Positions 35,901 to 47,263 of a stretch of 64,000 bases of DNA are shown piece after piece (position 1 is the stretch's first letter; each line of letters opens with the position of its first letter). The position numbers were made by a program, and so were the translations under genes. Under the pieces are notes generated by a model. The model was not told the DNA's origin. It was given only the letters and a program-made list of their open reading frames with translations, and did no database searches. Source of the stretch: Streptomyces aquilus (GTDB lineage Bacteria > Actinomycetota > Actinomycetes > Streptomycetales > Streptomycetaceae); assembly GCF_003955715.1 (NCBI RefSeq), contig NZ_CP034463.1, positions 3,782,001-3,846,000 on the forward strand, written 5' to 3'.

Positions 35901-36200
35901 ATCGCCTCCCCGGCCGCCGGGACGTACACCATCGAGGTCGTCGGCTACTCGGTCCCGGCCGGGACCACCGCGTACGACTACCAGGACGTGTTCTTCTCCG
36001 CCGCCCTGGGCGCCGTCACGGTCGACGACTCGGCCGCGGTGAAGCTGGCCACGGGTGCCTCGGCGAACGTCTCCGCGAGCGTCACCGCCCTGGCGGCCGC
36101 TCCGGAGGGCCGTGAGTTCTTCGGCCAGGTCCAGCTGGTGAACGCGCGCGGCACGGTCGCGGGCATCGGCAGCGTGAAGATCGAGAAGGTCACGCCGTAA
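32901..36200 (+). CDS. Large secreted subtilisin-family serine protease
   Basis: A 1099-residue S8 protease with a signal peptide, an I9-like propeptide (to about 150) and a catalytic domain with Asp213 (GILDSGVD), His388 (EHGTHVAGI), oxyanion Asn486 (SAGNSGPG) and Ser584 (GTSMASP). The Asp-to-His gap is about 175 residues and contains acidic loops (DANRDGDTTD, DLNNNNDFTDD) resembling calcium-binding sites. Three or so beta-sandwich domains follow. ATG 32901 is preferred to 32895 because AAGGG abuts the latter. It is probably cleaved outside the cell and acts in protein scavenging. Confidence 0.92.
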   Translation: MTLTPQRDPISGGARRVVRIAVAAGLVAALSAAGPIPMAFSADADTPAAADPGVKSAAQKLGSDDAELLAEAKAAGDKNVTLMVATAPGKTEQVAEELDAVKGGLVGKTYDKLGYVRATVPTAKADAAIAAAAKLSSVHGIDLRQEIALDDPTPAADTAKGAASAATTKTYPAPDKKTPAVNPYNPSFETGAVEFVQDHPKADGRGVTIGILDSGVDLGHPALQKTTTGERKIVDWVTSTDPVSDGDATWRRMNNPVSGPTFTIAGATWKAPAGAYQFNLFRESATAGGDAKGDANRDGDTTDVWGVLYDAAAGTVRVDLNNNNDFTDDTAMKPYKDGFQIGYFGTDNPSTDVVERQPFVVEIRKDVVFNAAGDKSDYVNIGVIESEHGTHVAGITSANGLFGGKMNGAAPGAKIVSSRACTWTGGCTNVALTEGMIDLVTKRGVDIVNMSIGGLPALNDGNNARAELYTRLIDTYGVQLVISAGNSGPGANTIGDPGLADKVISVGAAISKATWASNYGSAVSKPYALLPFSSRGPREDGGFTPTLVAPGASINTTQTWLPGSPVAEAGYTLPAGYSMLQGTSMASPQAAGASALLLSAAKQKGIALTPATLRTALTSTAHHIKGVQAYEEGAGRIDIVDAWDAIRDGATADEYTVKAPVDTAIDQFLKTPGFGTGIYDREGGLKAGVKKSYDVTITRTTGDAKPIRHLLSLENNASGTFSIAGSSVVKLELNKPVTVKIVAKSPSAGIKSAILDVDNPFTEGVDKQILNTVVVSTPVKYTYSASSTVQRNSSQSYFVTVPEGAKSLEVAIGGLKGKSQTRFIAIHPYGTPVDNTGTPYCYNNYLDGNGCKPDVRSYADPQAGVWEIEVESRRTSPLLDNPYKLDVTVLGAAFAPEVVTVPEAKVGTPVAASWKVTNNFAALDGKLAGGPLGSAKSARPSIAEGATQTTTVDVPEGAKSLDVVIGNVSDASADLDLTVYDAAGTQVGQSADGDSEEAVSIASPAAGTYTIEVVGYSVPAGTTAYDYQDVFFSAALGAVTVDDSAAVKLATGASANVSASVTALAAAPEGREFFGQVQLVNARGTVAGIGSVKIEKVTP

Positions 36201-36213
36201 CCACGGATACGGC

Positions 36214-36247
36214 AAAGGGGCGGGCGTCCGTTGGGCGCCCGCCCTTT
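36214..36247 (+). terminator. Terminator of the subtilase gene
   Basis: AAAGGGGCGGGCG pairs with CGCCCGCCCTTT with one bulged G, loop of 9 nt, followed by CTC. It lies between convergent genes. Confidence 0.75.
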
Positions 36248-36276
36248 CTCATGCGCGCGTTCTCATGCGCCCCTTC

Positions 36277-36981
36277 TCATGCGCACGGCAGGCCGCGTGA
36301 CTCCGGCAACGACGCCTGGACCCAGGCCCGTTCGCGGGCCACCTCCTTCTCGCCGACCACCCAGTGGTCGGGCACGGCATCGCCCTGGAGCACCCCGAAC
36401 AGCACCCGGTCGCCCTTGTGCAGGCCGTCGACGAAGACGTCGTCGACGACGTAGGTGAGCTGCTTCGGGCCCTCCCCGTCCTGCTTGTAGTAGCGGACCA
36501 CGTCCAGGGTGATCCGCAACTGCACCTGGTCCGCGAGGCGTTCGACCGAGGTGACCTTCCCCTCGACCACCAGCCGGGTGCAGGCCAGGTAGTGCGGGCT
36601 GCCGAAACGGGGGCCGGCCTCGGCGCCGGTCTGGGACTTGTCGCTGGCGCTGCTCCCGGCGTCCGCGGAGTCGTTGCCGCCCGTCGCGATCAGCCAGCCG
36701 AGCCCGGTGACCACCGAGGCCGCCGCCGCGACCGCGAGGGTGCCGAAGGCGAGCCGGGGGGCCCAGCCGCGGACACGTGAGGGACGGGCCGCGGGCCTCG
36801 GCGCCGGGCGCGGCTCGCGCGCCAACGTGTCTCCGATGAGGCCGAGTTGCTCACGCAGCAGGGCGATGTCATCGGTGGCCGCGCGGTGTTCGGCGCGGAG
36901 TGCGGCATCCGCGTCGTCGGGCAGCGGTTCGCCGGTGAGCGCGGCCATCAGCGCGTCGACGTCCCGGTGTTCGGCGGTCAT
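36277..36981 (-). CDS. Membrane-anchored partner of the ECF sigma factor
   Basis: A 234-residue protein: an N-terminal cytoplasmic acidic/helical segment (MTAEHRDVDALMAALTGEPL, 1-60), one membrane helix (LAFGTLAVAAAASVVTGLGW) and an extracellular domain with an early CTRLVVEGKVTSV strand and a Cys near the end. This is the arrangement of an anti-sigma factor, but the classical HxxxCxxC zinc motif is absent. It starts 1 nt after the sigma stop codon. Confidence 0.72.
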   Translation of the reverse strand: MTAEHRDVDALMAALTGEPLPDDADAALRAEHRAATDDIALLREQLGLIGDTLAREPRPAPRPAARPSRVRGWAPRLAFGTLAVAAAASVVTGLGWLIATGGNDSADAGSSASDKSQTGAEAGPRFGSPHYLACTRLVVEGKVTSVERLADQVQLRITLDVVRYYKQDGEGPKQLTYVVDDVFVDGLHKGDRVLFGVLQGDAVPDHWVVGEKEVARERAWVQASLPESRGLPCA

Positions 36982-36982
36982 G

Positions 36983-37522
36983 TCACACCACCTCGTCCTC
37001 GTGCAGACGGGCGCGCAACGCGCGGACCGCCGTGTGCAGCCTGCTCTTGACCGTGCCCTCGGGGACGCCGAGTTCCTGGGCGATGTCCCGGACCGGCAGG
37101 TCGGCGTAGAACCGCAGGACGAGGACCTGGCGCTGGGCGTCGGGGAGTTCGTCCAGCCCCTGGGCGACGGCGAGCGAGAGCACGCTGGTGTCCTCGCCGG
37201 AGGGATGCTCCAACTGCCGCAAGGAGGCGAGGCGTTCACCGATGCGCTCCTGCCGGCGCTTGGCGCGGTGCCAGTCCATGGCGAGGTTGGAGGCGACGAC
37301 GGCCGCCCACGCGGAGACGTCGCGCGGCGCCTCGTACCCCTTGGCCGCCCGCTCCAGCAACCGCAGGCGGACCTGCTGCACCCCGTCCGGCAGGTCCGCC
37401 TGCGGTACGCCGCCGAGCGCGAGCACGGCTCGCACCCGACGTTCCTGGGCCGCGTCGAGCGGGTCGTCCGGCCCGTCATGGACGCCGTCCCGCTGGCCGC
37501 GGCGGGCCATTCTGCGCAGCAC
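36983..37522 (-). CDS. ECF-type RNA polymerase sigma factor
   Basis: A 179-residue SigE-like sigma-70 family protein. Region 2 includes VSAWAAVVASNLAMDWHRAK. Region 4 has the helix-turn-helix RDIAQELGVPEGTVKSRLH. GTG 37522 follows GAGAGGGGGAG. A GAAC-N17-CGTC promoter upstream suggests autoregulation. It is paired with the membrane protein that follows it. Confidence 0.9.
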   Translation of the reverse strand: MLRRMARRGQRDGVHDGPDDPLDAAQERRVRAVLALGGVPQADLPDGVQQVRLRLLERAAKGYEAPRDVSAWAAVVASNLAMDWHRAKRRQERIGERLASLRQLEHPSGEDTSVLSLAVAQGLDELPDAQRQVLVLRFYADLPVRDIAQELGVPEGTVKSRLHTAVRALRARLHEDEVV

Positions 37523-37554
37523 AGCTCCCCCTCTCCTCGCCGCGTTTCCTCTAT

Positions 37555-37579
37555 GACGCCGGTCCGGGCGGAAACGTTC
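37555..37579 (-). promoter_or_regulatory. Candidate ECF autoregulated promoter
   Basis: On the minus strand GAAC (37579-37576) and CGTC (37558-37555) are 17 bp apart, which matches the common ECF -35/-10 pattern. They lie about 33 bp upstream of the sigma gene start. Confidence 0.45.
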
Positions 37580-37634
37580 GGCCCGATTCCCGGAATTCTT
37601 TCTTCACATGATCTTCACTGCCACCATGTGCCCC

Positions 37635-41343
<3,709 letters not shown>

Positions 41344-41464
41344 GGACTCCACCCTCCCGCCTGTCTTCCCCGGTCACCGGCGGGTTCCGGACATCGCGTT
41401 TCGTCCGGCTCCCATGGAAGGATGGCGGAACCGCCGAACCTACCCATAACGAGGAGATGACCGC

Positions 41465-44041
41465 GTGCCTGGCACAAACCTGACTCGCGAAGAGGCTCAG
41501 CAGCGAGCCCAGCTGCTCACCGTCGAGTCCTACGAGATCGATCTCGACCTCTCCGGCGCGCAAGAGGGCGGTACCTACAGGTCCGTGACCACGGTGCGCT
41601 TCGACGTGGCCGAGAGCGGCGCGGAGTCCTTCATCGACCTGGTGGCCCCCGAGGTCCACGAGGTCACCCTGAACGGCGACGCGCTCGACCCGGCGGAGGT
41701 CTTCAAGGACTCCCGCATCGCGCTCCCCGGCCTGCTCCAGGGCCGCAACGTCCTGCGTGTGGCGGCGGACTGCGCCTACACCAACACGGGCGAGGGCCTG
41801 CACCGTTTCGTCGACCCGGTCGACCAGCAGGCGTACCTGTACACCCAGTTCGAGGTGCCGGACGCCCGCCGCGTCTTCGCCTCCTTCGAGCAGCCGGACC
41901 TGAAGGCCACCTTCCAGTTCACCGTGAAGGCCCCGACCGGCTGGACGGTCATCTCCAACTCCCCGACGCCGGAGCCCAAGGACGACGTCTGGGAGTTCGA
42001 GCCCACCCCGCGGATCTCGTCGTACATCACGGCGCTGATCGTCGGCCCGTACCACTCGGTGCACAGCGTGTACGAGAAGGACGGCCAGTCCGTCCCGCTC
42101 GGCATCTACTGCCGTCCCTCGCTCGCCGAGTTCCTCGACTCGGACGCGATCTTCGAGGTGACGCGGCAGGGCTTCGACTGGTTCCAGGAGAAGTTCGACT
42201 ACGCGTACCCGTTCAAGAAGTACGACCAGCTGTTCGTGCCGGAGTTCAACGCGGGCGCGATGGAGAACGCGGGCGCGGTCACCATCCGCGACCAGTACGT
42301 GTTCCGCTCCAAGGTCACGGACGCCGCGTACGAGGTCCGTGCCGAGACGATCCTCCATGAGCTGGCCCACATGTGGTTCGGCGACCTGGTCACCATGGAG
42401 TGGTGGAACGACCTGTGGCTGAACGAGTCGTTCGCCACGTACACGTCGATCGCCTGTCAGGCGTACGCGCCGGACAGCCGCTGGCCGCACTCGTGGACGA
42501 CGTTCGCCAACTCGATGAAGACGTGGGCGTACCGCCAGGACCAGCTGCCCTCCACGCACCCGATCATGGCGGAGATCCGCGACCTGGACGACGTCCTGGT
42601 CAACTTCGACGGCATCACGTACGCCAAGGGCGCGAGCGTCCTCAAGCAGCTCGTGGCGTACGTCGGCATGGACGAGTTCTTCGCGGGCGTGCAGGCGTAC
42701 TTCAAGCGGCACGCGTTCGGCAACACGCGGCTGTCGGACCTGCTGGGCGCGCTGGAGGAGACCTCCGGCCGCGACCTGGGCACCTGGTCGCAGAAGTGGC
42801 TCCAGACGGCGGGCATCAACATCCTGCGCCCCGAGATCGAGACGGACGAGCACGGCGTCATCACGTCCTTCGCCATCCGCCAGGAGGCCCCGGCCCTCCC
42901 GGCGGGCGCGAAGGGCGAGCCGACGCTGCGCCCGCACCGCATCGCGGTCGGCCTGTACGAGCTCGACGAGGACAGCGGCAAGCTGGTCCGCGACGAGCGC
43001 GTCGAGCTGGACGTCGACGGCGAGCTGACGGCCGTGCCGCAGCTGGTCGGCAAGCGCCGCCCGGCGGTCGTGCTGCTGAACGACGACGACCTGTCGTACG
43101 CGAAGGTCCGCCTGGACGAGCAGAGCCTGGCGTTCGTGACGGAGCACCTGGGCGACTTCGAGTCCTCGCTCCCCCGCGCCCTGTGCTGGGCGTCGGCCTG
43201 GGACATGACGCGCGACGCCGAACTCGCGACCCGCGACTACCTCTCCCTGGTCCTGTCCGGCATCGGCAAGGAGTCGGACATCGGTGTCGTGCAGTCCCTG
43301 CACCGCCAGGTGAAGCTGGCGATCGAGCTGTACGCCGACCCGGCGGCCCGCGAGGCGCTGCTGACCCGCTGGACCGACGCCACGCTGGCGCACCTGCGGT
43401 CGGCGACCGCGGGCAGCGACCACCAGCTGGCGTGGGCGCGCGCGTTCGCGGCGACGGCCCGTACGCCGGAGCAGCTGGACCTCCTGGAGGCCCTGCTGGA
43501 CGGTTCGCACACCATCGAGGGCCTGGCCGTGGACACCGAGCTGCGCTGGGCGTTCGTGGAGCGCCTCGCGGCGGTGGGCCGTTTCGACGAGGCCGAGATC
43601 GCCGGCGAGTACGAGCGGGACAAGACCGCGGCCGGCGAGCGCCACGCGGCGACCGCCCGCGCGGCCCGTCCGACGGCGGAGGCGAAGGCGGAGGCCTGGG
43701 CGCAGGTCGTGGAGTCCGACAAGCTCCCGAACGCGGTCCAGGAAGCGGTGATCGGCGGCTTCGTCCAGACCGGTCAGCGTGAGCTCCTGGCCCCCTACAC
43801 CGACAAGTACTTCGAGGTGGTCAAGGGCATCTGGGACACCCGCTCCCACGAGATCGCCCAGCAGATCGCGGTCGGCCTGTACCCGTCGGTCCAGGTCTCG
43901 GAGGAAACCCTGGCCAAGACGGACACCTGGCTGACGTCCGCCGAGCCCAACGCGGCCCTGCGCCGGCTGGTCTCGGAGTCCCGGGCGGGCGTGGAACGCG
44001 CGCTGAGGGCGCAGGCTGCGGACGCGGCGGCGACGGAGTAG
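41465..44041 (+). CDS. pepN: Aminopeptidase N, M1 family (paralogue 2)
   Basis: An 858-residue zinc aminopeptidase. It has NAGAMENAG, HELAH (298-302) and Glu321 18 residues on. It is co-linear with the paralogue at 19775 over the whole length, for example GEGLHRFVDP and SYITALIVGPYHSV. GAGGAG precedes the GTG. This copy has more charged surface loops and a longer ERAP-like tail. Which of the two is the main cell enzyme cannot be told from sequence. Confidence 0.93.
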   Translation: MPGTNLTREEAQQRAQLLTVESYEIDLDLSGAQEGGTYRSVTTVRFDVAESGAESFIDLVAPEVHEVTLNGDALDPAEVFKDSRIALPGLLQGRNVLRVAADCAYTNTGEGLHRFVDPVDQQAYLYTQFEVPDARRVFASFEQPDLKATFQFTVKAPTGWTVISNSPTPEPKDDVWEFEPTPRISSYITALIVGPYHSVHSVYEKDGQSVPLGIYCRPSLAEFLDSDAIFEVTRQGFDWFQEKFDYAYPFKKYDQLFVPEFNAGAMENAGAVTIRDQYVFRSKVTDAAYEVRAETILHELAHMWFGDLVTMEWWNDLWLNESFATYTSIACQAYAPDSRWPHSWTTFANSMKTWAYRQDQLPSTHPIMAEIRDLDDVLVNFDGITYAKGASVLKQLVAYVGMDEFFAGVQAYFKRHAFGNTRLSDLLGALEETSGRDLGTWSQKWLQTAGINILRPEIETDEHGVITSFAIRQEAPALPAGAKGEPTLRPHRIAVGLYELDEDSGKLVRDERVELDVDGELTAVPQLVGKRRPAVVLLNDDDLSYAKVRLDEQSLAFVTEHLGDFESSLPRALCWASAWDMTRDAELATRDYLSLVLSGIGKESDIGVVQSLHRQVKLAIELYADPAAREALLTRWTDATLAHLRSATAGSDHQLAWARAFAATARTPEQLDLLEALLDGSHTIEGLAVDTELRWAFVERLAAVGRFDEAEIAGEYERDKTAAGERHAATARAARPTAEAKAEAWAQVVESDKLPNAVQEAVIGGFVQTGQRELLAPYTDKYFEVVKGIWDTRSHEIAQQIAVGLYPSVQVSEETLAKTDTWLTSAEPNAALRRLVSESRAGVERALRAQAADAAATE

Positions 44042-44059
44042 TAGGCGGTACGTGGATGG

Positions 44060-44088
44060 GGGGCGCCCGGAGTGATTCCGGGCGCCCC
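44060..44088 (+). terminator. Terminator of pepN paralogue 2
   Basis: A perfect 11-bp stem (GGGGCGCCCGG / CCGGGCGCCCC) with a 7-nt loop, followed by TT. Confidence 0.85.
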
Positions 44089-44130
44089 TTGTCGTGGGAC
44101 GCCAGGGGCGGGGGACGGCAGCTTGAGACG

Positions 44131-44275
44131 CGTGTGCGGGCCGGTGGGGGCTGGTCGCGCAGTTCCCCGTGCCCCTTGAGCACCTGCGGCGGGCGCCAGT
44201 CTTCATGCATCCCCGCCTAGCTGCGGGCAGTCGTGCCGCTGGGGCGGCACGGGTGGGCGCAGCGGCACCCCGCCA
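44131..44275. repeat. Dispersed Streptomyces intergenic repeat
   Basis: Segments GGCTGGTCGCGCAGTTCCCC and CTGCGGGCAGTCGTGCCGCT, with hairpin GTGCCGC-TGGG-GCGGCAC, are of a type I recall as scattered through many Streptomyces chromosomes. The region encodes no gene. A diverged relative lies at 50430-50505. Confidence 0.6.
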
Positions 44276-44325
44276 ACGCGGGTGAGTGACACCCCCCGGC
44301 CTCAGCCCCTCACCCCGCCGCACCC

Positions 44326-45228
44326 TCAACCCACCCCCGCAGCAACCCCCTCCAACGCCCCCAGCACCCGCCCCACCACAACCCCCGCCTCACTACCCCG
44401 CCGTACCGCCGCCACCACATGCCGTACAGGCCGGTCCGCCCCCAGCTCCCGCATCACCACCCCGCCCCTCCCCACCGCAGCCATCCGCGGCACCAACGCC
44501 ACCCCCATCCCCGCCTCCACCATCGCCAGGATCGCCGTCCACCCCGCCGCCGAGTGCCCCTGCCGAGGCGTGAACCCGGCCGCTTCGCACGCCCCGCGCG
44601 TAATGTCCGACCACGGCCCGCTCCCCCCGAAGATCCACGGCTCCCCGGCCAGGTCGGCCAACCGCAGGCCCGGCACGCCCGCCAGCTCATGCCCGCGGGG
44701 CAGAGCCACATCCAGCGGGTCCGCCAGCAGCTGCACCCGCGTGAACCGTCCGTCCCCCACCACCGGCGCCTGCGCGGCCAGCGACAACGCGAGGTCGACC
44801 TCCCCCGCCGCCAGCAGTTCGTACGCCTCCCCCGCCTCCGCCTCCCGCACCCGCACCTTCACCCCGGGAGCGGAATCCCGCAGCGCCCGCACAGCGGGTA
44901 CGACCAGCGCGGGCACCGCGGTCGAGAAGGCGCCGACCCGGACCTCCCCCACCTCACCCCGCAGATGCGCCGCCAACTCCGCGTCCGCCCGCTCCAGTTG
45001 CTCGAACACCGCCTCGGCATGCCGCAGCACGAGCAGCGCCGCGTCCGTCAGCCGCACCCGCCGCCCCTGCGCCTTCAGGAGCGGCACCCCCACCTGCTTC
45101 GCCAGATTGGTCAGCTGCTGCGACACCGCCGACGGAGTCATCCGCAGCGCCTCGGCCGTCGCGGTCACGGTGCCCTGCTCCCGCAGTGTCCGCAGGATGC
45201 GCAGTTTCCGGATGTCCCACTCGACCAT
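44326..45228 (-). CDS. LysR-family transcriptional regulator
   Basis: A 300-residue LysR regulator. The N-terminal helix-turn-helix is TVTATAEALRMTPSAVSQQL, followed by a LysR substrate domain (VRVGAFSTAVPALVVPA, then VEAGMGVALVPRMA). It follows the EamA gene by 18 nt in the same direction and probably controls it. The C-terminus is Gly/Val-rich. Confidence 0.92.
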   Translation of the reverse strand: MVEWDIRKLRILRTLREQGTVTATAEALRMTPSAVSQQLTNLAKQVGVPLLKAQGRRVRLTDAALLVLRHAEAVFEQLERADAELAAHLRGEVGEVRVGAFSTAVPALVVPAVRALRDSAPGVKVRVREAEAGEAYELLAAGEVDLALSLAAQAPVVGDGRFTRVQLLADPLDVALPRGHELAGVPGLRLADLAGEPWIFGGSGPWSDITRGACEAAGFTPRQGHSAAGWTAILAMVEAGMGVALVPRMAAVGRGGVVMRELGADRPVRHVVAAVRRGSEAGVVVGRVLGALEGVAAGVG

Positions 45229-45246
45229 GAGGGCAACCTACGCAAG

Positions 45247-46152
45247 CTAGGAGGCGGCGCCCAACATCACCCCGCCGAGGATCAGCGCCATGCACAGCAC
45301 CTGGACCGGTCCGACCCTCTCTCCGAGCACGGCCCACGACAGCAGGGCCACACACACCGGCTGGAGGTAGTAGACGGCCCCGGCACGGGCCGCGCCGACG
45401 AGGGCGATCGCCTTGTTCCAGGCCAAGAAGGCGACGGCGGAGGAGGCGACTCCGACGTACAGCAGCGGCAGCAGCGTCGCGGTCGTCGGCGTGAACCCGC
45501 CCTGGACCGCCACACTCACGCCCTGCGCGGGCAGCAGCAGGCCGGCCCCGACGAGGAACGTGGTGAACAGGAAGGCGGTACCCCCGAGTTCGGCGGGCCG
45601 GCGCCGCAGCAGCGCGCTGTACGCGGCGAAGCAGCAGGCCGCGCCGATCATCCACAGGTCCCCGGCCGCGAACCCGGCACCGCCGCCCATCAGCAGCAGC
45701 ACCCCCACGCAGGCCACCACCAGCCCGGCGGCCCGGCGCCGCCCCAGCCGTACGCCGGACGCCCGCTCGAACACCGCCATCAGCACCGGCGACGCGGCCA
45801 TGATCATGCCCATCGTGGCGGCCGGGGTGGTCAACCCGGCCTGGTTGACCAGGGTGTTGTAGACGGTGACGCCGAGGAACGAGGCGAGGACGACGTATCC
45901 GAGGTGCCGGCGGATCGCCGCCCGCTGCCGCCAGGCCTGCCGCGCCCCGAACGGGGCGACCGCCATGAGCGCCACGATCCAGCGCCAGAAGGCCTGCTGA
46001 ACGGGCGGCACGCTGTCGTGCAGCGCACGCGAGGTGACGAAGCTGCCCGACCAGACGACGGTCGCGAGGGCGGCGCAAACGACCCCGAGGGCGGCGGTCT
46101 GCGCGGCCCTCGGGGTCGTACGGGTGGGGGTCCTTTCGAGGACGTCGGTCAC
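45247..46152 (-). CDS. EamA/DMT-family transporter
   Basis: A 301-residue drug/metabolite transporter with about ten helices in two EamA halves (TVVWSGSFVTSRAL; ASSAVAFLAWNKAIALVGAARAGAVYYL). It is likely an exporter of an amino acid or metabolite. It is co-oriented with the LysR gene, and a T-N11-A palindrome lies about 105 bp upstream of its start. Confidence 0.88.
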   Translation of the reverse strand: MTDVLERTPTRTTPRAAQTAALGVVCAALATVVWSGSFVTSRALHDSVPPVQQAFWRWIVALMAVAPFGARQAWRQRAAIRRHLGYVVLASFLGVTVYNTLVNQAGLTTPAATMGMIMAASPVLMAVFERASGVRLGRRRAAGLVVACVGVLLLMGGGAGFAAGDLWMIGAACCFAAYSALLRRRPAELGGTAFLFTTFLVGAGLLLPAQGVSVAVQGGFTPTTATLLPLLYVGVASSAVAFLAWNKAIALVGAARAGAVYYLQPVCVALLSWAVLGERVGPVQVLCMALILGGVMLGAAS

Positions 46153-46202
46153 GTAGGTCCTCCACTGCTGACTGCTCGGTGATCTCGGTGATCTCGGTGG
46201 AG

Positions 46203-47156
46203 CTACCGTCGCAGCGCCGGACCTGTCACGTCCATCGAATCTTTACGAGCGTTCTTTTCAGTAAAACTGAACGTTTGGATCGGGGCACCAGCCGTCGCCC
46301 CCGGGGTCCGCTGCCGCAGCTGGCCGACCACCGTCGCCCCGAACGCCAGCGCCATACCCGCCAGCTGGACCGGCGTCAGCGCCTGGCCGAGCGCCGCCCA
46401 GCCGACGACCGCCGCGGTCAGCGGGGAGAGCGGGCCGAGGAAGGTGACCTGGGTGGCGGTGAGGCGGCCGATACCGCGGAACCACAGCCAGTAGGCGACG
46501 GCCGTGTTGGCGAGCGCGAGGTAGAGGTAGCCGCCGATCGCCCGCCCGTCGAGCGCCGGCGGGGCGCCCTCGACCAGGAAGGCCAGCGGCGCGATGAGCA
46601 GCCCGCCCGCGGTCAACTGCCAGGCGGTGAGCGCCAGCGGGCCCACCCCCTCGGGCCGGCCCCAGCGCTTGGTCAGCACGGTGCCGGTGGACATGGAGGC
46701 GGCGGAGGCGAGCGCCGCCAGCACGCCGACGACATCGAGGGCCCCGGCCGCCTTCAGTACGACGAGACTGACGCCGAACGCCGCCACGACCCCGGTGAGC
46801 ACGCTCCGGGTCGTGGGCCGCTGCCCGAGCAGCACCGCCGAGAGCCCCACCACGAACAGCGGCCCGACCGACCCGACGACCGCCGCCATCCCGCCGGGCA
46901 GCCGGTACGCCGACAGGAACAGCAGCGGGAAGAAGGCGCCGATGTTCAGCGCGCCGAGCACCGCGGCCTTCCCCCACCAGATGCCGCGCGGCAGCACCCG
47001 GGCGAGGGCGAGCAGGACCAGACCGGCGGGCAGGGCCCGCATGAGGCCGGTGAACAGGGGGCGGTCCGCCGGGAGGAACTCGGTGGTGACGGCGTAGGTG
47101 GTGCCCCAGGAGACGGGGGCGAGGGCGGTGAGCAGGACGGTCGCGGCGCGGTTCAC
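46203..47156 (-). CDS. EamA/DMT-family transporter with an extended tail
   Basis: A 317-residue transporter with two EamA halves (SWGTTYAVTTEFLPADRPLF; LANTAVAYWLWFRGIGRLTATQVTFLGPLSPL). After the last helix the frame runs on for ~34 residues (from TPGATAGAP) through AT-rich sequence that looks like a promoter region. It is divergent from the MarR gene across a perfect palindrome and is probably repressed by that regulator. Confidence 0.88.
   Translation of the reverse strand: MNRAATVLLTALAPVSWGTTYAVTTEFLPADRPLFTGLMRALPAGLVLLALARVLPRGIWWGKAAVLGALNIGAFFPLLFLSAYRLPGGMAAVVGSVGPLFVVGLSAVLLGQRPTTRSVLTGVVAAFGVSLVVLKAAGALDVVGVLAALASAASMSTGTVLTKRWGRPEGVGPLALTAWQLTAGGLLIAPLAFLVEGAPPALDGRAIGGYLYLALANTAVAYWLWFRGIGRLTATQVTFLGPLSPLTAAVVGWAALGQALTPVQLAGMALAFGATVVGQLRQRTPGATAGAPIQTFSFTEKNARKDSMDVTGPALRR
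46257..46271. promoter_or_regulatory. Candidate LysR-type operator (T-N11-A palindrome)
   Basis: TTCAGT-AAA-ACTGAA is a perfect inverted repeat of the LysR T-N11-A kind. It sits about 105 bp upstream of the EamA gene at 46152 but inside the 3' coding end of the other EamA gene. The flanking sequence is unusually AT-rich. Confidence 0.55.
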
Positions 47157-47190
47157 GACGACACCCTTCTGAAGGTCGCTTGGTGGTAAT

Positions 47191-47208
47191 TAGCTTAGCG
47201 CTAAGCTA
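47191..47208. promoter_or_regulatory. Perfect 18-bp palindrome, MarR operator candidate
   Basis: TAGCTTAGC-GCTAAGCTA lies 34 bp upstream of the divergent EamA start and 55 bp upstream of the MarR start. Length and position suit a MarR dimer that controls both. Confidence 0.72.
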
Positions 47209-47263
47209 CTTACTGTCAACCCACTTTCTTGCGGGCGACCGGAACCGGGCGGATACTCTCCGC

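Noticed and set aside
32886..36215. Long minus-strand frame opposite the subtilase gene
   Set aside because: It is a shadow of the subtilase gene, with repetitive Val/Asp/Gly-Arg composition and no domain.
41457..41483. Eight-codon ORF (MTACLAQT) overlapping the start of pepN paralogue 2
   Set aside because: It overlaps the pepN start region by chance. GAGGAG serves the GTG at 41465, and there is no sign of conservation.
44282..45250. Plus-strand frame across the LysR gene
   Set aside because: It is antisense to an intact LysR regulator and rich in Ser/Pro/Arg typical of shadow frames.
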